Part shown: one piece after another, positions 47,267 through 55,454 of the stretch
Layout: each line of letters begins with the position of its first letter
How positions within the stretch are numbered: position 1 is the first letter of the stretch
NCBI RefSeq assembly: GCF_028198165.1
Contig: NZ_CP116339.1
Coordinates: 124,001-188,000, forward strand
DNA: 64,000 nt
Direction of reading: 5' to 3'
From: Pseudoxanthomonas sp. JBR18
GTDB taxonomy: Bacteria > Pseudomonadota > Gammaproteobacteria > Xanthomonadales > Xanthomonadaceae
Position numbers and translations under genes: made by a program
Notes under the pieces: model-generated
The model's database searches: none
What the model was told of the DNA's origin: nothing
What the model saw: the letters and a program-made list of their open reading frames with translations, nothing else

Positions 47267-47998
47267 ATGCGCATTATGCAGACCCCAGCCCTTTCCGTCG
47301 TCGTGCCGGTCTTTAACGAGCGCGACAATACTGCCCCCCTCGTCCGCGAGATCGTCGCCGCCCTGCGTGGCGTGGTCCCCTTCGAGATCGTCTATGTGGA
47401 CGACCACTCCCGCGACGATACCGTTGCCACCCTCCAGGCCCTCAAGTCCGAAGTGCCGGAATTGCGCATCCTCCAGCACGTCACCCAGAGCGGCCAGAGC
47501 ACGGCCATCCGCACCGGCGTCAAAGCCGCGCGCGGTGCCTGGATTGCGACCCTGGACGGAGACGGCCAGAACGACCCGGCCGACCTGCCTAAGCTGCTGG
47601 CCGCACGCGATGCCGGCGACCCGGCGGTCAAGCTCTACGCCGGCTGGCGCGTGGACCGCAAGGACAGCGGCAGCAAGCGCTGGGCGTCCAAATACGCCAA
47701 CGCCATCCGCGTGCGCATGCTCCACGACGACACCCCCGACACCGGCTGCGGCACCAAGCTCTTCGAGCGCGCCGCTTTCCTGGACCTGCCCTACTTCGAC
47801 CACATGCACCGCTACCTGCCCGCACTGATGCAGCGCGCCGGTTGGAAGACGATCAGCGTTCCGGTCAACCATCGCCCGCGCGGCGGCGGCGTGTCCAAGT
47901 ACAACAACCTGCAGCGCGCCCTGGTCGGCATCCGCGACCTGCGTGGCGTCGCCTGGCTGATCACGCGCAGCAAGCGCACCGCGGTGCGGGAACTCTAG
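47267..47998 (+). CDS. GT2-family glycosyltransferase, dolichyl-phosphate-mannose-synthase-like
   Basis: A 243-residue GT-A enzyme without a C-terminal membrane pair. It starts LSVVVPVFNERDNTAPLVRE, with metal-binding DGDGQNDPADLPKLL and a DTGCGTKLFERAAF segment. Relatives load a sugar onto polyprenyl phosphate. The start is ATG at 47267, with a second ATG three codons later. It is followed 94 bp later by the LABN-domain membrane protein, an association seen in lipid A or lipid-linked sugar modification loci. Nucleotide sugar unknown. Confidence 0.9.
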   Translation: MRIMQTPALSVVVPVFNERDNTAPLVREIVAALRGVVPFEIVYVDDHSRDDTVATLQALKSEVPELRILQHVTQSGQSTAIRTGVKAARGAWIATLDGDGQNDPADLPKLLAARDAGDPAVKLYAGWRVDRKDSGSKRWASKYANAIRVRMLHDDTPDTGCGTKLFERAAFLDLPYFDHMHRYLPALMQRAGWKTISVPVNHRPRGGGVSKYNNLQRALVGIRDLRGVAWLITRSKRTAVREL

Positions 47999-48092
47999 GC
48001 CGGCTTACTAGCCCGCTTGACGGCAGGTGCGTCACGCACCTCGCAATACCCCTCAATACACGCGCGATGCGCACGCACCAAACTGAGCCGAC

Positions 48093-48434
48093 ATGGACAT
48101 CCCCTTCCTGGACCAACCCATCACCTGGCTGTTCTGGACCGGCCTCCACGTCACCGGCTGGAAGCTCATTGGCTACACCGGCGCCTTGATGTTCGGCGGC
48201 CGCTGGCTGGTTCAGTTCGTCGCTTCCAAACGCGCTGGCAAACCCGTCATCCCGCGCCTGTTCTGGTACATGAGCGTCCTGGGCAGCCTCATGACCCTGA
48301 GCTACTTCGTGTTCTCGGCCAAGCAGGACTCGGTGGGCGTGCTACAGAACCTCTTCCCCGCCTTCACCGCCAGCTACAGCCTGTACCTGGACATCAAGCA
48401 CCGCGGCTGGAAGCGGGATCGCGCCACGCATTGA
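48093..48434 (+). CDS. LABN-domain membrane protein (lipid A biosynthesis N-terminal-like)
   Basis: A 113-residue protein with three hydrophobic segments. It has the LABN layout: WKLIGYTGALMFGGRWLVQF, then RLFWYMSVLGSLMTLSYFVF, then QNLFPAFTASYSLYLDIKH. Proteins of this kind stand alone beside GT2 and GT39 genes in Xanthomonadaceae and probably help transfer a sugar to lipid A. Here no GT39-type partner follows: the next gene is the convergent end of the secretion locus, so the set may be cut short. Confidence 0.85.
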   Translation: MDIPFLDQPITWLFWTGLHVTGWKLIGYTGALMFGGRWLVQFVASKRAGKPVIPRLFWYMSVLGSLMTLSYFVFSAKQDSVGVLQNLFPAFTASYSLYLDIKHRGWKRDRATH

Positions 48435-48570
48435 GTGCCACAGAAACCGACGTACAGAAGGGCTTCGACACTGAAGAGAGGCGGCCTGAGCGGGCGCCCC
48501 GCGTAATTACAAGCGGCGGTGCCAATCGCCTGCAATGCTCTTCACCTAGCAACCTAAGCCCTCGCCGTGA

Positions 48571-49143
48571 TCAATACTTAATGTACTTGCGTTGTGTGCA
48601 TGCCTGATAAACCACTTCACACGGAACCCCGCCGTTCAATTCGCTACAGGACTGCAAGCCGTCTTGCGTTGCTTCTTCGATAGTAGCTGCGGTGTTTGTG
48701 CGGCCACTCGACTTTCCGGGCACTCCATTCTTTGGGAATGTCGCCACAACGCACTGATCGTAGTACGTGATTACCACTTTGCATTTCGTCCCGCCACGGT
48801 CCTCACAGTTTTTTATCGCCGATAGTTTCGCATCCCTCTTCTTTTCAAAATCGACTGAAACCCCACCAATTCCATTCTCCCCGTTTGCAAGCGCACCCCA
48901 AGTCTTGGTCCAGTAGCCTGTATAGCGCACCACCGTAACTGGACCTTGATCTGACGAATCCACGTCATCCGGCGCGCATTGTCCCGACCCGATAGCCGAA
49001 CCCGGAGGGCAGCGCGTTTGTGCAAACGATGCGCCAGCAAAAAAAACGCTTGACATTCCGAAGGTCGCAAAAAAAGCAAACTTAAAAATGCCCGAAACAT
49101 TAAAACCAAGCTGATTAAAATTCTCTTTCTTTATTCGCCTCAC
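48571..49143 (-). CDS. DUF4189-like exported cysteine-rich protein at end of T4SS operon
   Basis: A 190-residue protein if begun at GTG 49143, which has AAGG upstream and gives a signal peptide (IFKFAFFATFGMSSVFFAGA ending before QTRC). The mature part contains WGALANGENGIGGVSVDF and eight cysteines in pairs (RCPPGS with GQCAPDD, KNCEDRGGTKCKV, SCSELNGGVPCE with YQACTQ), the look of DUF4189 domains. Function unknown. The 5' part is strikingly AT-rich for this chromosome. It overlaps virB6 by 29 bp, so it is expressed with the system and may be a periplasmic accessory or protective protein. Confidence 0.75.
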   Translation of the reverse strand: MRRIKKENFNQLGFNVSGIFKFAFFATFGMSSVFFAGASFAQTRCPPGSAIGSGQCAPDDVDSSDQGPVTVVRYTGYWTKTWGALANGENGIGGVSVDFEKKRDAKLSAIKNCEDRGGTKCKVVITYYDQCVVATFPKNGVPGKSSGRTNTAATIEEATQDGLQSCSELNGGVPCEVVYQACTQRKYIKY

Positions 49144-50218
49144 CTCGGCTACCTTGATTTGCAGCGATTCTTTGAGTGTTGCCCGTATAATTATTTGTAA
49201 CATTTGGCCCCTCAATTCGTTGCGTAGTAGCCCCGCCAGATAGAGCTTGCCCCATTTGACTCTGCACCTGCACCGGGGTCCGCTGCCCATTCGGCGAAGT
49301 CGATGATCCAGGCCCAATGGCCGCATAAGGATTGAACTGCCCGAGCATACCGTTGAAGAAGGCTGCAGCCATGGGAGGGCCAGTCACGATCAGCATCGTC
49401 AGGATGATGCCCAATCCGCCTGTCTGGATAGATACCGTACGCATGCCATCTGGATTCTGAACCAGCGCGCTGCTAAGCCAGAAGGTAGCCGCCACTGCCA
49501 ACATCATCTCAGTCGCGATGATCAGCACGACGTACAGCACCGCCAGGGCAAACATGGTGCCGACACCGTAGAACAACCACTTCTGGAACAAGGGCTTCGT
49601 GGCATCGAATAGCAGACACATGATGAAGAACGGACCAAAACCCGTGAACATCGCCATCGCCAGCTTGTTGAGCGTGATCATGGTGCCGCCAGCCAGCGCC
49701 GGGCCGCCCGTCCCAAAGGCAGCGACGGCCTCGATGAGCATGTCATCTGACACGGAATTGCCCTGACCACTACCGTCCCGCCCCTTCTCCACTGCGCTGA
49801 TAGCGCCCAGGGCCGCAGTCGTGACGGCCAGGTTGGCATCCATGACGTGGTACATGCTGTCGATGTCATCCGTCGTACCGGTCACCGCACCATAGATGGC
49901 CTTCCCCAGTCCGTCGGTCAGCTTGGTGTATAGCGAGGTTGAGTTGCCCGCCCAGCCCGTCGCGATGCCGATGATAAGCATGGCCTTGAGCGAATCACCA
50001 ACCAGCGCCATCATTGGCTCGCGAGAGCGTCCACTGACCACGCGCCATCCCTGCCAGAAGATCCAGATAGTCAGCAACGACAGTGCGGTGACGCCCAGCA
50101 CCTCAGCAAAATTGCCGAGAATGCGCGACTGAAAGTCGCCAATGCGATCGCGGAGATAGGTCTGAATCTGCTGGTAGAAGATCAGATTAGATAGACCGGA
50201 GAGGATGTCGGTTGGCAC
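49115..50218 (-). CDS. virB6: T4SS inner-membrane protein VirB6
   Basis: A 367-residue polytopic protein with about six hydrophobic segments between residues 40 and 290. These include TALSLLTIWIFWQGWRVV, the central LNKLAMAMFTGFGPFFIMCL and GIILTMLIVTGPPMAAAFF. The N-terminal half is periplasm-facing; the C-terminal tail (about 295-367) is hydrophilic and Gln/Asn-rich. VirB6 forms the inner-membrane arches of the channel. The start is ATG at 50218. The tail is AT-richer than the core operon. Confidence 0.9.
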   Translation of the reverse strand: MPTDILSGLSNLIFYQQIQTYLRDRIGDFQSRILGNFAEVLGVTALSLLTIWIFWQGWRVVSGRSREPMMALVGDSLKAMLIIGIATGWAGNSTSLYTKLTDGLGKAIYGAVTGTTDDIDSMYHVMDANLAVTTAALGAISAVEKGRDGSGQGNSVSDDMLIEAVAAFGTGGPALAGGTMITLNKLAMAMFTGFGPFFIMCLLFDATKPLFQKWLFYGVGTMFALAVLYVVLIIATEMMLAVAATFWLSSALVQNPDGMRTVSIQTGGLGIILTMLIVTGPPMAAAFFNGMLGQFNPYAAIGPGSSTSPNGQRTPVQVQSQMGQALSGGATTQRIEGPNVTNNYTGNTQRIAANQGSRGEANKEREF

Positions 50219-50311
50219 GGTTTAGTTTTCCTTTTCCTTGGAGGCGGCGCCCCGCTCCATGGTTCGCCGATCAGACTAGTGATGCGGGCCGGGTGTGACC
50301 CGGGTGAGGCC

Positions 50312-51106
50312 TCAGAACGAGGTCAACATGTCACTGATGGTCGGTGCCATTTGGAGCGCACCCTGCAACAGGACCGCCGAACCCACCATGCCACCAAGAC
50401 TGGAGTTGCCACCATTTGCCAACTGCTTGGCATAGTCAGCCAAGCGGGCACGCTGGGCTGACAGGTAACGGTCGTAGCTGGCGACGGTGAGGTGATAGTT
50501 GGTGGCGTCGATCTGCAACTGCGCCTGCAATGCGAGCAACCGGTTGGTATTGGACTGCAATTGACCCATTTCATGCTCAGCGCCGGAATTGATGTCCTGG
50601 CGCTCTCGCAAGATTTCCTTGAGTTCATCCTGGCGGTTCTTTGTCAGCTCCAGCATATCGATCATGTAGTTCTGCAGCTTGGACTCGCGCTCGACGATGT
50701 CTTTGCAGATCGGCTGCTGCTGGGCACTCTGTGGATTGCTCGAACCCGTCGGACAGCGGGCGGCGATAAGGTCACTGAGCTGCTGCGAGGTCACCTTGGA
50801 CAGTTCCCGCTCACCGGACAGCTGCTCGCCGCCTTGACTGGAGTCGCTGTACTGGAGCGTCAGACTCTTGTGGTTGTCAGCGCTGTACGTCTGGCCGTTG
50901 ACGTTGGACTGCTTATATATCTTGTCCAAGCGCTCGTTGATATCGCTCTTCAGTTCACTGATACCCTGATGGGTTTCATCGTCGGTGACCGACCATTGGG
51001 CGAACGCAGGCAGGCAGGTGCAGCACAGCACGAGTGCCATGAGCAGCCGCATCACGATGTAGCCATTCGGCTGGGTAAATCGCTGAGTGAAGGGTTTGAT
51101 GTTCAT
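50312..51106 (-). CDS. virB5: T4SS pilus-tip-type protein VirB5
   Basis: A 264-residue exported protein. The N-terminus carries a signal peptide with core MRLLMALVLCCTCLPAFA, and the mature part is mainly helical (for example ELTKNRQDELKEILRERQDI and QIDATNYHLTVASYDRYL). Position between virB4 and virB6 plus coiled-coil content identify it as VirB5, a minor pilus component; sequence conservation in this family is low. The start is ATG at 51106; another ATG four codons earlier is possible. Confidence 0.8.
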   Translation of the reverse strand: MNIKPFTQRFTQPNGYIVMRLLMALVLCCTCLPAFAQWSVTDDETHQGISELKSDINERLDKIYKQSNVNGQTYSADNHKSLTLQYSDSSQGGEQLSGERELSKVTSQQLSDLIAARCPTGSSNPQSAQQQPICKDIVERESKLQNYMIDMLELTKNRQDELKEILRERQDINSGAEHEMGQLQSNTNRLLALQAQLQIDATNYHLTVASYDRYLSAQRARLADYAKQLANGGNSSLGGMVGSAVLLQGALQMAPTISDMLTSF

Positions 51107-51128
51107 GAAGATTCCCATGTACTCTCGA

Positions 51129-53591
51129 TCAATTGACGGACGCAACGCGGCGTTCGGTATTGTGACGTGCGCCGCGCTTACCAGAGCCCTTCCGGTTCTC
51201 ATAGAACAGCGCCAACCAATCGTCCGGCTCAAGCGCATCCTGCGACTTTTCTAGTTCGATGGCGCGCTGCTCCAGCGCCTGATGCATGACCTCGATGTTG
51301 TCGGTGGAGGCGGAAATCACCGACAGGGCGTCGTCGAGACCGCGCAGATTCAACTGGCACACCACCGAACCATGGCCCTGCTTGACCAAGAAGCAGCGCG
51401 AGCGCTCATCGAGGCTAACGACGACCTGATACTCGGCTTCGGTGAGCTTGAGCCCTTCGATATAGTCATCGCGGCTCGCGTTGGGGTTGGGCAGCAGGAT
51501 CAGGGTCGCAGTCTGCTCGATCAGGGAGGCAGAGATGTCGCTGGCCAGCGCGTCCTCGGGACTCTGCGTGGCGAAGATGCCCAGGCCGTTCTGCTTTCGG
51601 ATGGTCTTCTGCTTGTTCTTCGCGAATTCCTTCAGCCCGCCCTTGCCATCCAGGATCTTCCAGAATTCATCCATCACATAGATCAGCGGCCGGCCGTCGA
51701 TCAGCTCCTCCAGCCGGTGTAGGAGATAGTTGATCACCGGGGCGCGGACTTCGGGATTGTCGATGATGTCCGTGTAGTCGAACCCAATGATGTTCGCCTT
51801 CTGCAGGTCGATGGTATCCATGGGATTGTCGAATACCCAGCCCAGCGAGTTGCCAGCGGTCCATTTGCGGATACGGGCGTACAGGCCGTCATCGCCCATG
51901 TTGGGCAGGCTCTTCTGGAAGTTGGTCATCGTGCGTAAGCGCATTGGGGTGTCGAGAATGCTCTCGACCGCGCGGAAGATGTCCTCATCCTCGCGTGCGG
52001 TATACGCCTGCTTGCCCGCCAGCACCTTGATCAAGTCGGCCAGGAACTGCACGTTGGCCTCGTTACGCTCGCACTGGAAGGGATTGAAGCCAGTCGGACG
52101 GCCATTCTCGAGCGCCAGGTAATTCCCTCCGCAGGCGCGAACGAAGATCTCCGCGCCGCGGTCCTTGTCGAAGAAGAAGATGGTCGGCGACGGGGTGTAC
52201 TTCTGCACCTGGCTGAGCAGGAAGTTGATCAACGCGGTCTTGCCGGTACCCGACTTGCCGATGACCATGGTATTGGCGATGGCCTTTTCCCCGAAGGAGT
52301 TCTCGGCCGGGTGTGTGGCATGGAAATTGAAATAATAGGGCTGGCCATTGGTGGTCTGCAGCGTGGTGACGCACTCCCCCCAAGGGTTGTTCTCACGCTT
52401 GCCCGTGGCGAAGTTATGCAGCGGCGAGAGCCCAAGGAAGTTGAGCGAACTGATATTGGCCGGGCGCGTGCGGTACTTCCAGTTGGCAGGCAACTGGGAA
52501 TAGAACGAGGCGGTGATCGCCAGATCCTCCTTGGCGGTCACGAAGCCGGCATTGGATAGCTCCGCGCGCGCCGTGGCCACGTTCTGCTGCAGCCTTGCCT
52601 GGCTGTCTGCGTAGACCGACATGACGAAGTGATATTCCCCCAGCACGAAATTGCCGGAGGAGAGCTGGTCCATCGCGTGATCCAGCTCGGCGATCTGGCT
52701 GACGGCCTTGTCGCCCGAGGAGATCATCATGCCCTTGGTCCGGTCCAGGACCTTGAGCGCATCGTGACGCCCCATGGGACTGAAGGAATGCGTGATGACG
52801 TATTCGAAGTCCAGGTACTTGAGCCCGTTGAGGATGCCGGGGAACGTGCCGTCCGGATATTCCTTGACGTTGAGTACGGCCCCGTAGTGCTTCTCTCCAT
52901 CCGGAGCCGCGATGATGTAGTCGCCGGTCTTGGCGGAGAACAGGTGCCGACTGACGGCAAGGTAATCCTTGACGGACGCCCCCAGCACCGGAACCGGTTC
53001 GGTCACGCGGTTGAGGATGTACCCGAGGAACTCGAGGGTCTCGGAAAAGACCACGCCATTACGCGCCTCGTAGACGCCTAGTCGGTACGGTGAATAGTCC
53101 TTGAGCACGGCCTCGACGTTCCCGGCCAGTTCCAAGACCTTCTCGACGGCTTGCTCCTCCATCGCACGCAGCCGCTCCAGGTTGTCCGTTTTCTCGATGA
53201 AACTCTTTCCCGAGACGACAGGACGATAGATCAGGGTCAGGTACATCTCGTTGCGCATCACTTTTTGCTTGGCCAGGCTCTCGAAGTAGTCATCGGAGAG
53301 CTGCTGGTTGAAGCGGTGGGCAAAGCTGCTGTGCTGCCTGATGCTGCCACGCCGGCGAACGTCATGTACCCAGAAGGCCACATTGACGAAATCAGGCGCA
53401 CGTAGGGTCTGCAACATCCGATTGAATGTCTTGTGGCGATGTTCCAGCTCCCACTCCTCGCGGCCAACAAAGGGCAGCCCTCCGAGGTGCCAGGTCAGCA
53501 TGTAGTCCCCACCCGTCGTCTTGACAACCGACTGAGCGACGTGGCTCGAGTAGGGAATGAAATCGCTGATGGGAGAGTCGGGGTTAAACAT
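51129..53591 (-). CDS. virB4: T4SS ATPase VirB4
   Basis: An 820-residue ATPase that energises pilus formation and transfer at the cytoplasmic base. The N-terminal CagE/TrbE/VirB domain covers about 1-420. Walker A GKSGTGKT is at 445-452, Walker B is in LIYVMDEFWKIL, and the later motif FATQSPEDALAS is typical. The start is ATG at 53591, because it gives MFNPDSPISDFIPYSSHV; the frame continues 17 codons upstream without a better site. virB3 ends 47 bp before it. Confidence 0.95.
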   Translation of the reverse strand: MFNPDSPISDFIPYSSHVAQSVVKTTGGDYMLTWHLGGLPFVGREEWELEHRHKTFNRMLQTLRAPDFVNVAFWVHDVRRRGSIRQHSSFAHRFNQQLSDDYFESLAKQKVMRNEMYLTLIYRPVVSGKSFIEKTDNLERLRAMEEQAVEKVLELAGNVEAVLKDYSPYRLGVYEARNGVVFSETLEFLGYILNRVTEPVPVLGASVKDYLAVSRHLFSAKTGDYIIAAPDGEKHYGAVLNVKEYPDGTFPGILNGLKYLDFEYVITHSFSPMGRHDALKVLDRTKGMMISSGDKAVSQIAELDHAMDQLSSGNFVLGEYHFVMSVYADSQARLQQNVATARAELSNAGFVTAKEDLAITASFYSQLPANWKYRTRPANISSLNFLGLSPLHNFATGKRENNPWGECVTTLQTTNGQPYYFNFHATHPAENSFGEKAIANTMVIGKSGTGKTALINFLLSQVQKYTPSPTIFFFDKDRGAEIFVRACGGNYLALENGRPTGFNPFQCERNEANVQFLADLIKVLAGKQAYTAREDEDIFRAVESILDTPMRLRTMTNFQKSLPNMGDDGLYARIRKWTAGNSLGWVFDNPMDTIDLQKANIIGFDYTDIIDNPEVRAPVINYLLHRLEELIDGRPLIYVMDEFWKILDGKGGLKEFAKNKQKTIRKQNGLGIFATQSPEDALASDISASLIEQTATLILLPNPNASRDDYIEGLKLTEAEYQVVVSLDERSRCFLVKQGHGSVVCQLNLRGLDDALSVISASTDNIEVMHQALEQRAIELEKSQDALEPDDWLALFYENRKGSGKRGARHNTERRVASVN

Positions 53592-53638
53592 CACTACGTC
53601 CTTGGCAGTTATGCAGACCGGCGCGAAGCGCCGGCGTC

Positions 53639-53944
53639 TCAATCGGCTCGCTTATCGCGATAGGGGTTTGCCGAGAACACCCAGAGTCCGTCATTGTCGC
53701 GGACGTTGCGGACGCGCAGACGGAACTGCAGGCGCAGACCAAGCAGGCGGAAGATCATCTCGTCACGCTTGGCCATCTGCCGCATCACGAAGATCACGAC
53801 CGGAAGCGCGAGCAGCCACAATAGATTTCCGCTGTACATGGCGAAAAGGAGCGTGCCGCCTGCCCCGATGAAAAACGGGACATACGGCACGCCCATGAAC
53901 ATCGCCGGCCGCGTGCACCCGCGGAACATGATGTTCTTTTCCAT
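53639..53944 (-). CDS. virB3: T4SS protein VirB3
   Basis: A 101-residue inner-membrane protein. It begins IMFRGCTRPAMFMGVPYVPF, continues with a hydrophobic hairpin (PFFIGAGGTLLFAMYSGNLL and LLALPVVIFVM), and ends with a basic tail including RQMAKRDEMIFRLLGLRLQF. This fits VirB3, which associates with VirB4. The gap to virB2 is eight bases. Confidence 0.92.
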   Translation of the reverse strand: MEKNIMFRGCTRPAMFMGVPYVPFFIGAGGTLLFAMYSGNLLWLLALPVVIFVMRQMAKRDEMIFRLLGLRLQFRLRVRNVRDNDGLWVFSANPYRDKRAD

Positions 53945-53952
53945 CGTACGCT

Positions 53953-54366
53953 TTAAAAGAGATTGGGAAGGTGCGCAACAATGAGGCCGACCGTCGATCC
54001 CTCGGTCATGCAGGCGCCCTGATTGGTGTTCTTCGGCATGATCATGGCGGCAATCTGTCCCGCGGCTCCGATCAATAGGCCACCGATCAGAATCGGCGCA
54101 ACGTCCCCGATCCGCTTGTGCGCAAAGGCAATCTGATAGCCGGCGAAGATCACGGCGATGGTCACCACGGCGATCGACGCGATGGTCAGCAGATTGTTCA
54201 CGCTGCCCAGGAAGCCGCAGACGCTGTCCTCGGTCTCCTGATAACCACTATTGTCGGCCATCGCCGGCATGGCGATCAGCGCAAAGACGAAGAGCGAGGC
54301 TCTTGCAAGCGCCTTGCTTGCCACCATGGCTCCTTCGGCCGAAATCAACTTGTCCTGCTTGTTCAT
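53953..54366 (-). CDS. virB2: T4SS major pilin VirB2
   Basis: A 137-residue prepilin. A long signal sequence (LARASLFVFALIAMPAMA) ends near residue 37. The mature pilin has two hydrophobic helices (LLTIASIAVVTIAVIFAGYQ and VAPILIGGLLIGAAGQIAAM) joined by the basic loop FAHKRIGD, the VirB2 pattern. Two cysteines, in DSVCGF and GACMTE, may form a disulfide. The start is ATG at 54366 with CAAGGAGA upstream. Confidence 0.92.
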   Translation of the reverse strand: MNKQDKLISAEGAMVASKALARASLFVFALIAMPAMADNSGYQETEDSVCGFLGSVNNLLTIASIAVVTIAVIFAGYQIAFAHKRIGDVAPILIGGLLIGAAGQIAAMIMPKNTNQGACMTEGSTVGLIVAHLPNLF

Positions 54367-54455
54367 CCTGTCTATCTCCTTGTACGAGGGTGGTTTGGGG
54401 GGAAGCCTCCCCGGGGTATCCGTACCCGCCCATTCAGGCAACGCGGGTACAAAAA

Positions 54456-55274
54456 TCAGAAGACAAAGGCTGCATCGATGCTGTCCCGCCCGGCCGGATT
54501 GGCCTGCAAGGGCCCTGCGGCGGCTTGAACCTCCACCTCATTCCTCGGCGCTTGGGTGACGGCTGGCCCAGCGCTATCCGCATAGCGAGGGCCGCCGGGC
54601 GTGAGATGGACGACCTCACCGGCATGTGCGCCGGGATCATCATTCACGAGCGCAGCGGACTGATTTCGAGGCGACGCCCCTGCTCCTCCGGAGCGCATCA
54701 CTGCGGGGGCGGAAAACGCCAGCGGTCCTGTGTCGTTGAGGTCCTCCACGACGCGGCGCGGTGTGGTTCGTTCGGCTCGCTCTGGCGCGCTGGAGGACGC
54801 TGCGGCAAGTGCCACCGGCGTCGATGTCATGCCGCCTTGTGCCGCCCGGATGGAGGCAACGATCTTCTGCACGTACCCGTGCTGGAATCCGGTGGAGAAA
54901 TTGCCGGAGTAGTAGCAGCTGAACGCCTTCCCCCAGTCGCCAGCAGCCCGCGTACGACATTCGGAGAGAATCTGTGAGCCTGCCCGCAGGTTGGTGCACT
55001 TGTCGAAGGCTGCCGTGTAATCACTGATACCGAAGCGGCCCAGGTTGTGGCGATTGACCTGCGCAAGACCGACTGAGAAGTTGTAGCCGCGTTGCTCGAG
55101 CATTTCGGCCGTTGCGACCGCCTCCGCGAGGCTTTCCGGCTGGCGCACCAAACGCCCCCCGACAACCCCGATTGCGTAGGGGTTGGCAGCAGATTCCACT
55201 TGAACGACGTGCTGCATGACGTCTGGCGAAACCGCGAGATTTTGGCATTGCATCATGTCCACATAGGGAAGCAT
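54456..55274 (-). CDS. virB1: T4SS lytic transglycosylase VirB1
   Basis: A 272-residue protein with an N-terminal lysozyme-like SLT domain (about 1-155). The catalytic glutamate is in HVVQVESAANPYAIGVVGG, and YNFSVGLAQVNRHNLGRFG is the second conserved motif. It opens peptidoglycan for channel assembly. The C-terminal 110 residues are low-complexity, rich in Ala, Pro and Ser. No cleavable signal peptide is obvious. The start is ATG at 55274 with AAGGAGA seven bases upstream. Confidence 0.92.
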   Translation of the reverse strand: MLPYVDMMQCQNLAVSPDVMQHVVQVESAANPYAIGVVGGRLVRQPESLAEAVATAEMLEQRGYNFSVGLAQVNRHNLGRFGISDYTAAFDKCTNLRAGSQILSECRTRAAGDWGKAFSCYYSGNFSTGFQHGYVQKIVASIRAAQGGMTSTPVALAAASSSAPERAERTTPRRVVEDLNDTGPLAFSAPAVMRSGGAGASPRNQSAALVNDDPGAHAGEVVHLTPGGPRYADSAGPAVTQAPRNEVEVQAAAGPLQANPAGRDSIDAAFVF

Positions 55275-55294
55275 GTGCGTCTCCTTGAGCCTGC

Positions 55295-55312
55295 CACTCG
55301 TTGCAACGAGTG
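55295..55312. promoter_or_regulatory. Perfect 18-bp palindrome upstream of virB1
   Basis: CACTCGTTGCAACGAGTG is a perfect palindrome 21 bp upstream of the virB1 start, within a 180-bp gap between virB11 and virB1. It could be an operator of a second transcription unit or an mRNA hairpin before the virB1 ribosome-binding site. T-rich sequence does not follow on the minus strand, so it is not a simple terminator. Confidence 0.5.
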
Positions 55313-55454
55313 CCCTTGTTTCCTTTATGGGAGCGAACCAAACAGCGGTCGCGAGAGTGATCTTCGCGGCAGCGCTGCCCAGTGTCAATTCATTCAGCAC
55401 CACCGTGAGCGGGCCGCACCAACAAGCCCCGCTAATGGTGATGTTCGTCACAAA

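Noticed and set aside
48435..48570. Search for a tRNA-Val 3'-end copy as an attachment site at the far edge of the T4SS region
   Set aside because: No match to the tRNA 3' end is visible there, and no integrase gene is present, so a tRNA-integrated island is not supported.
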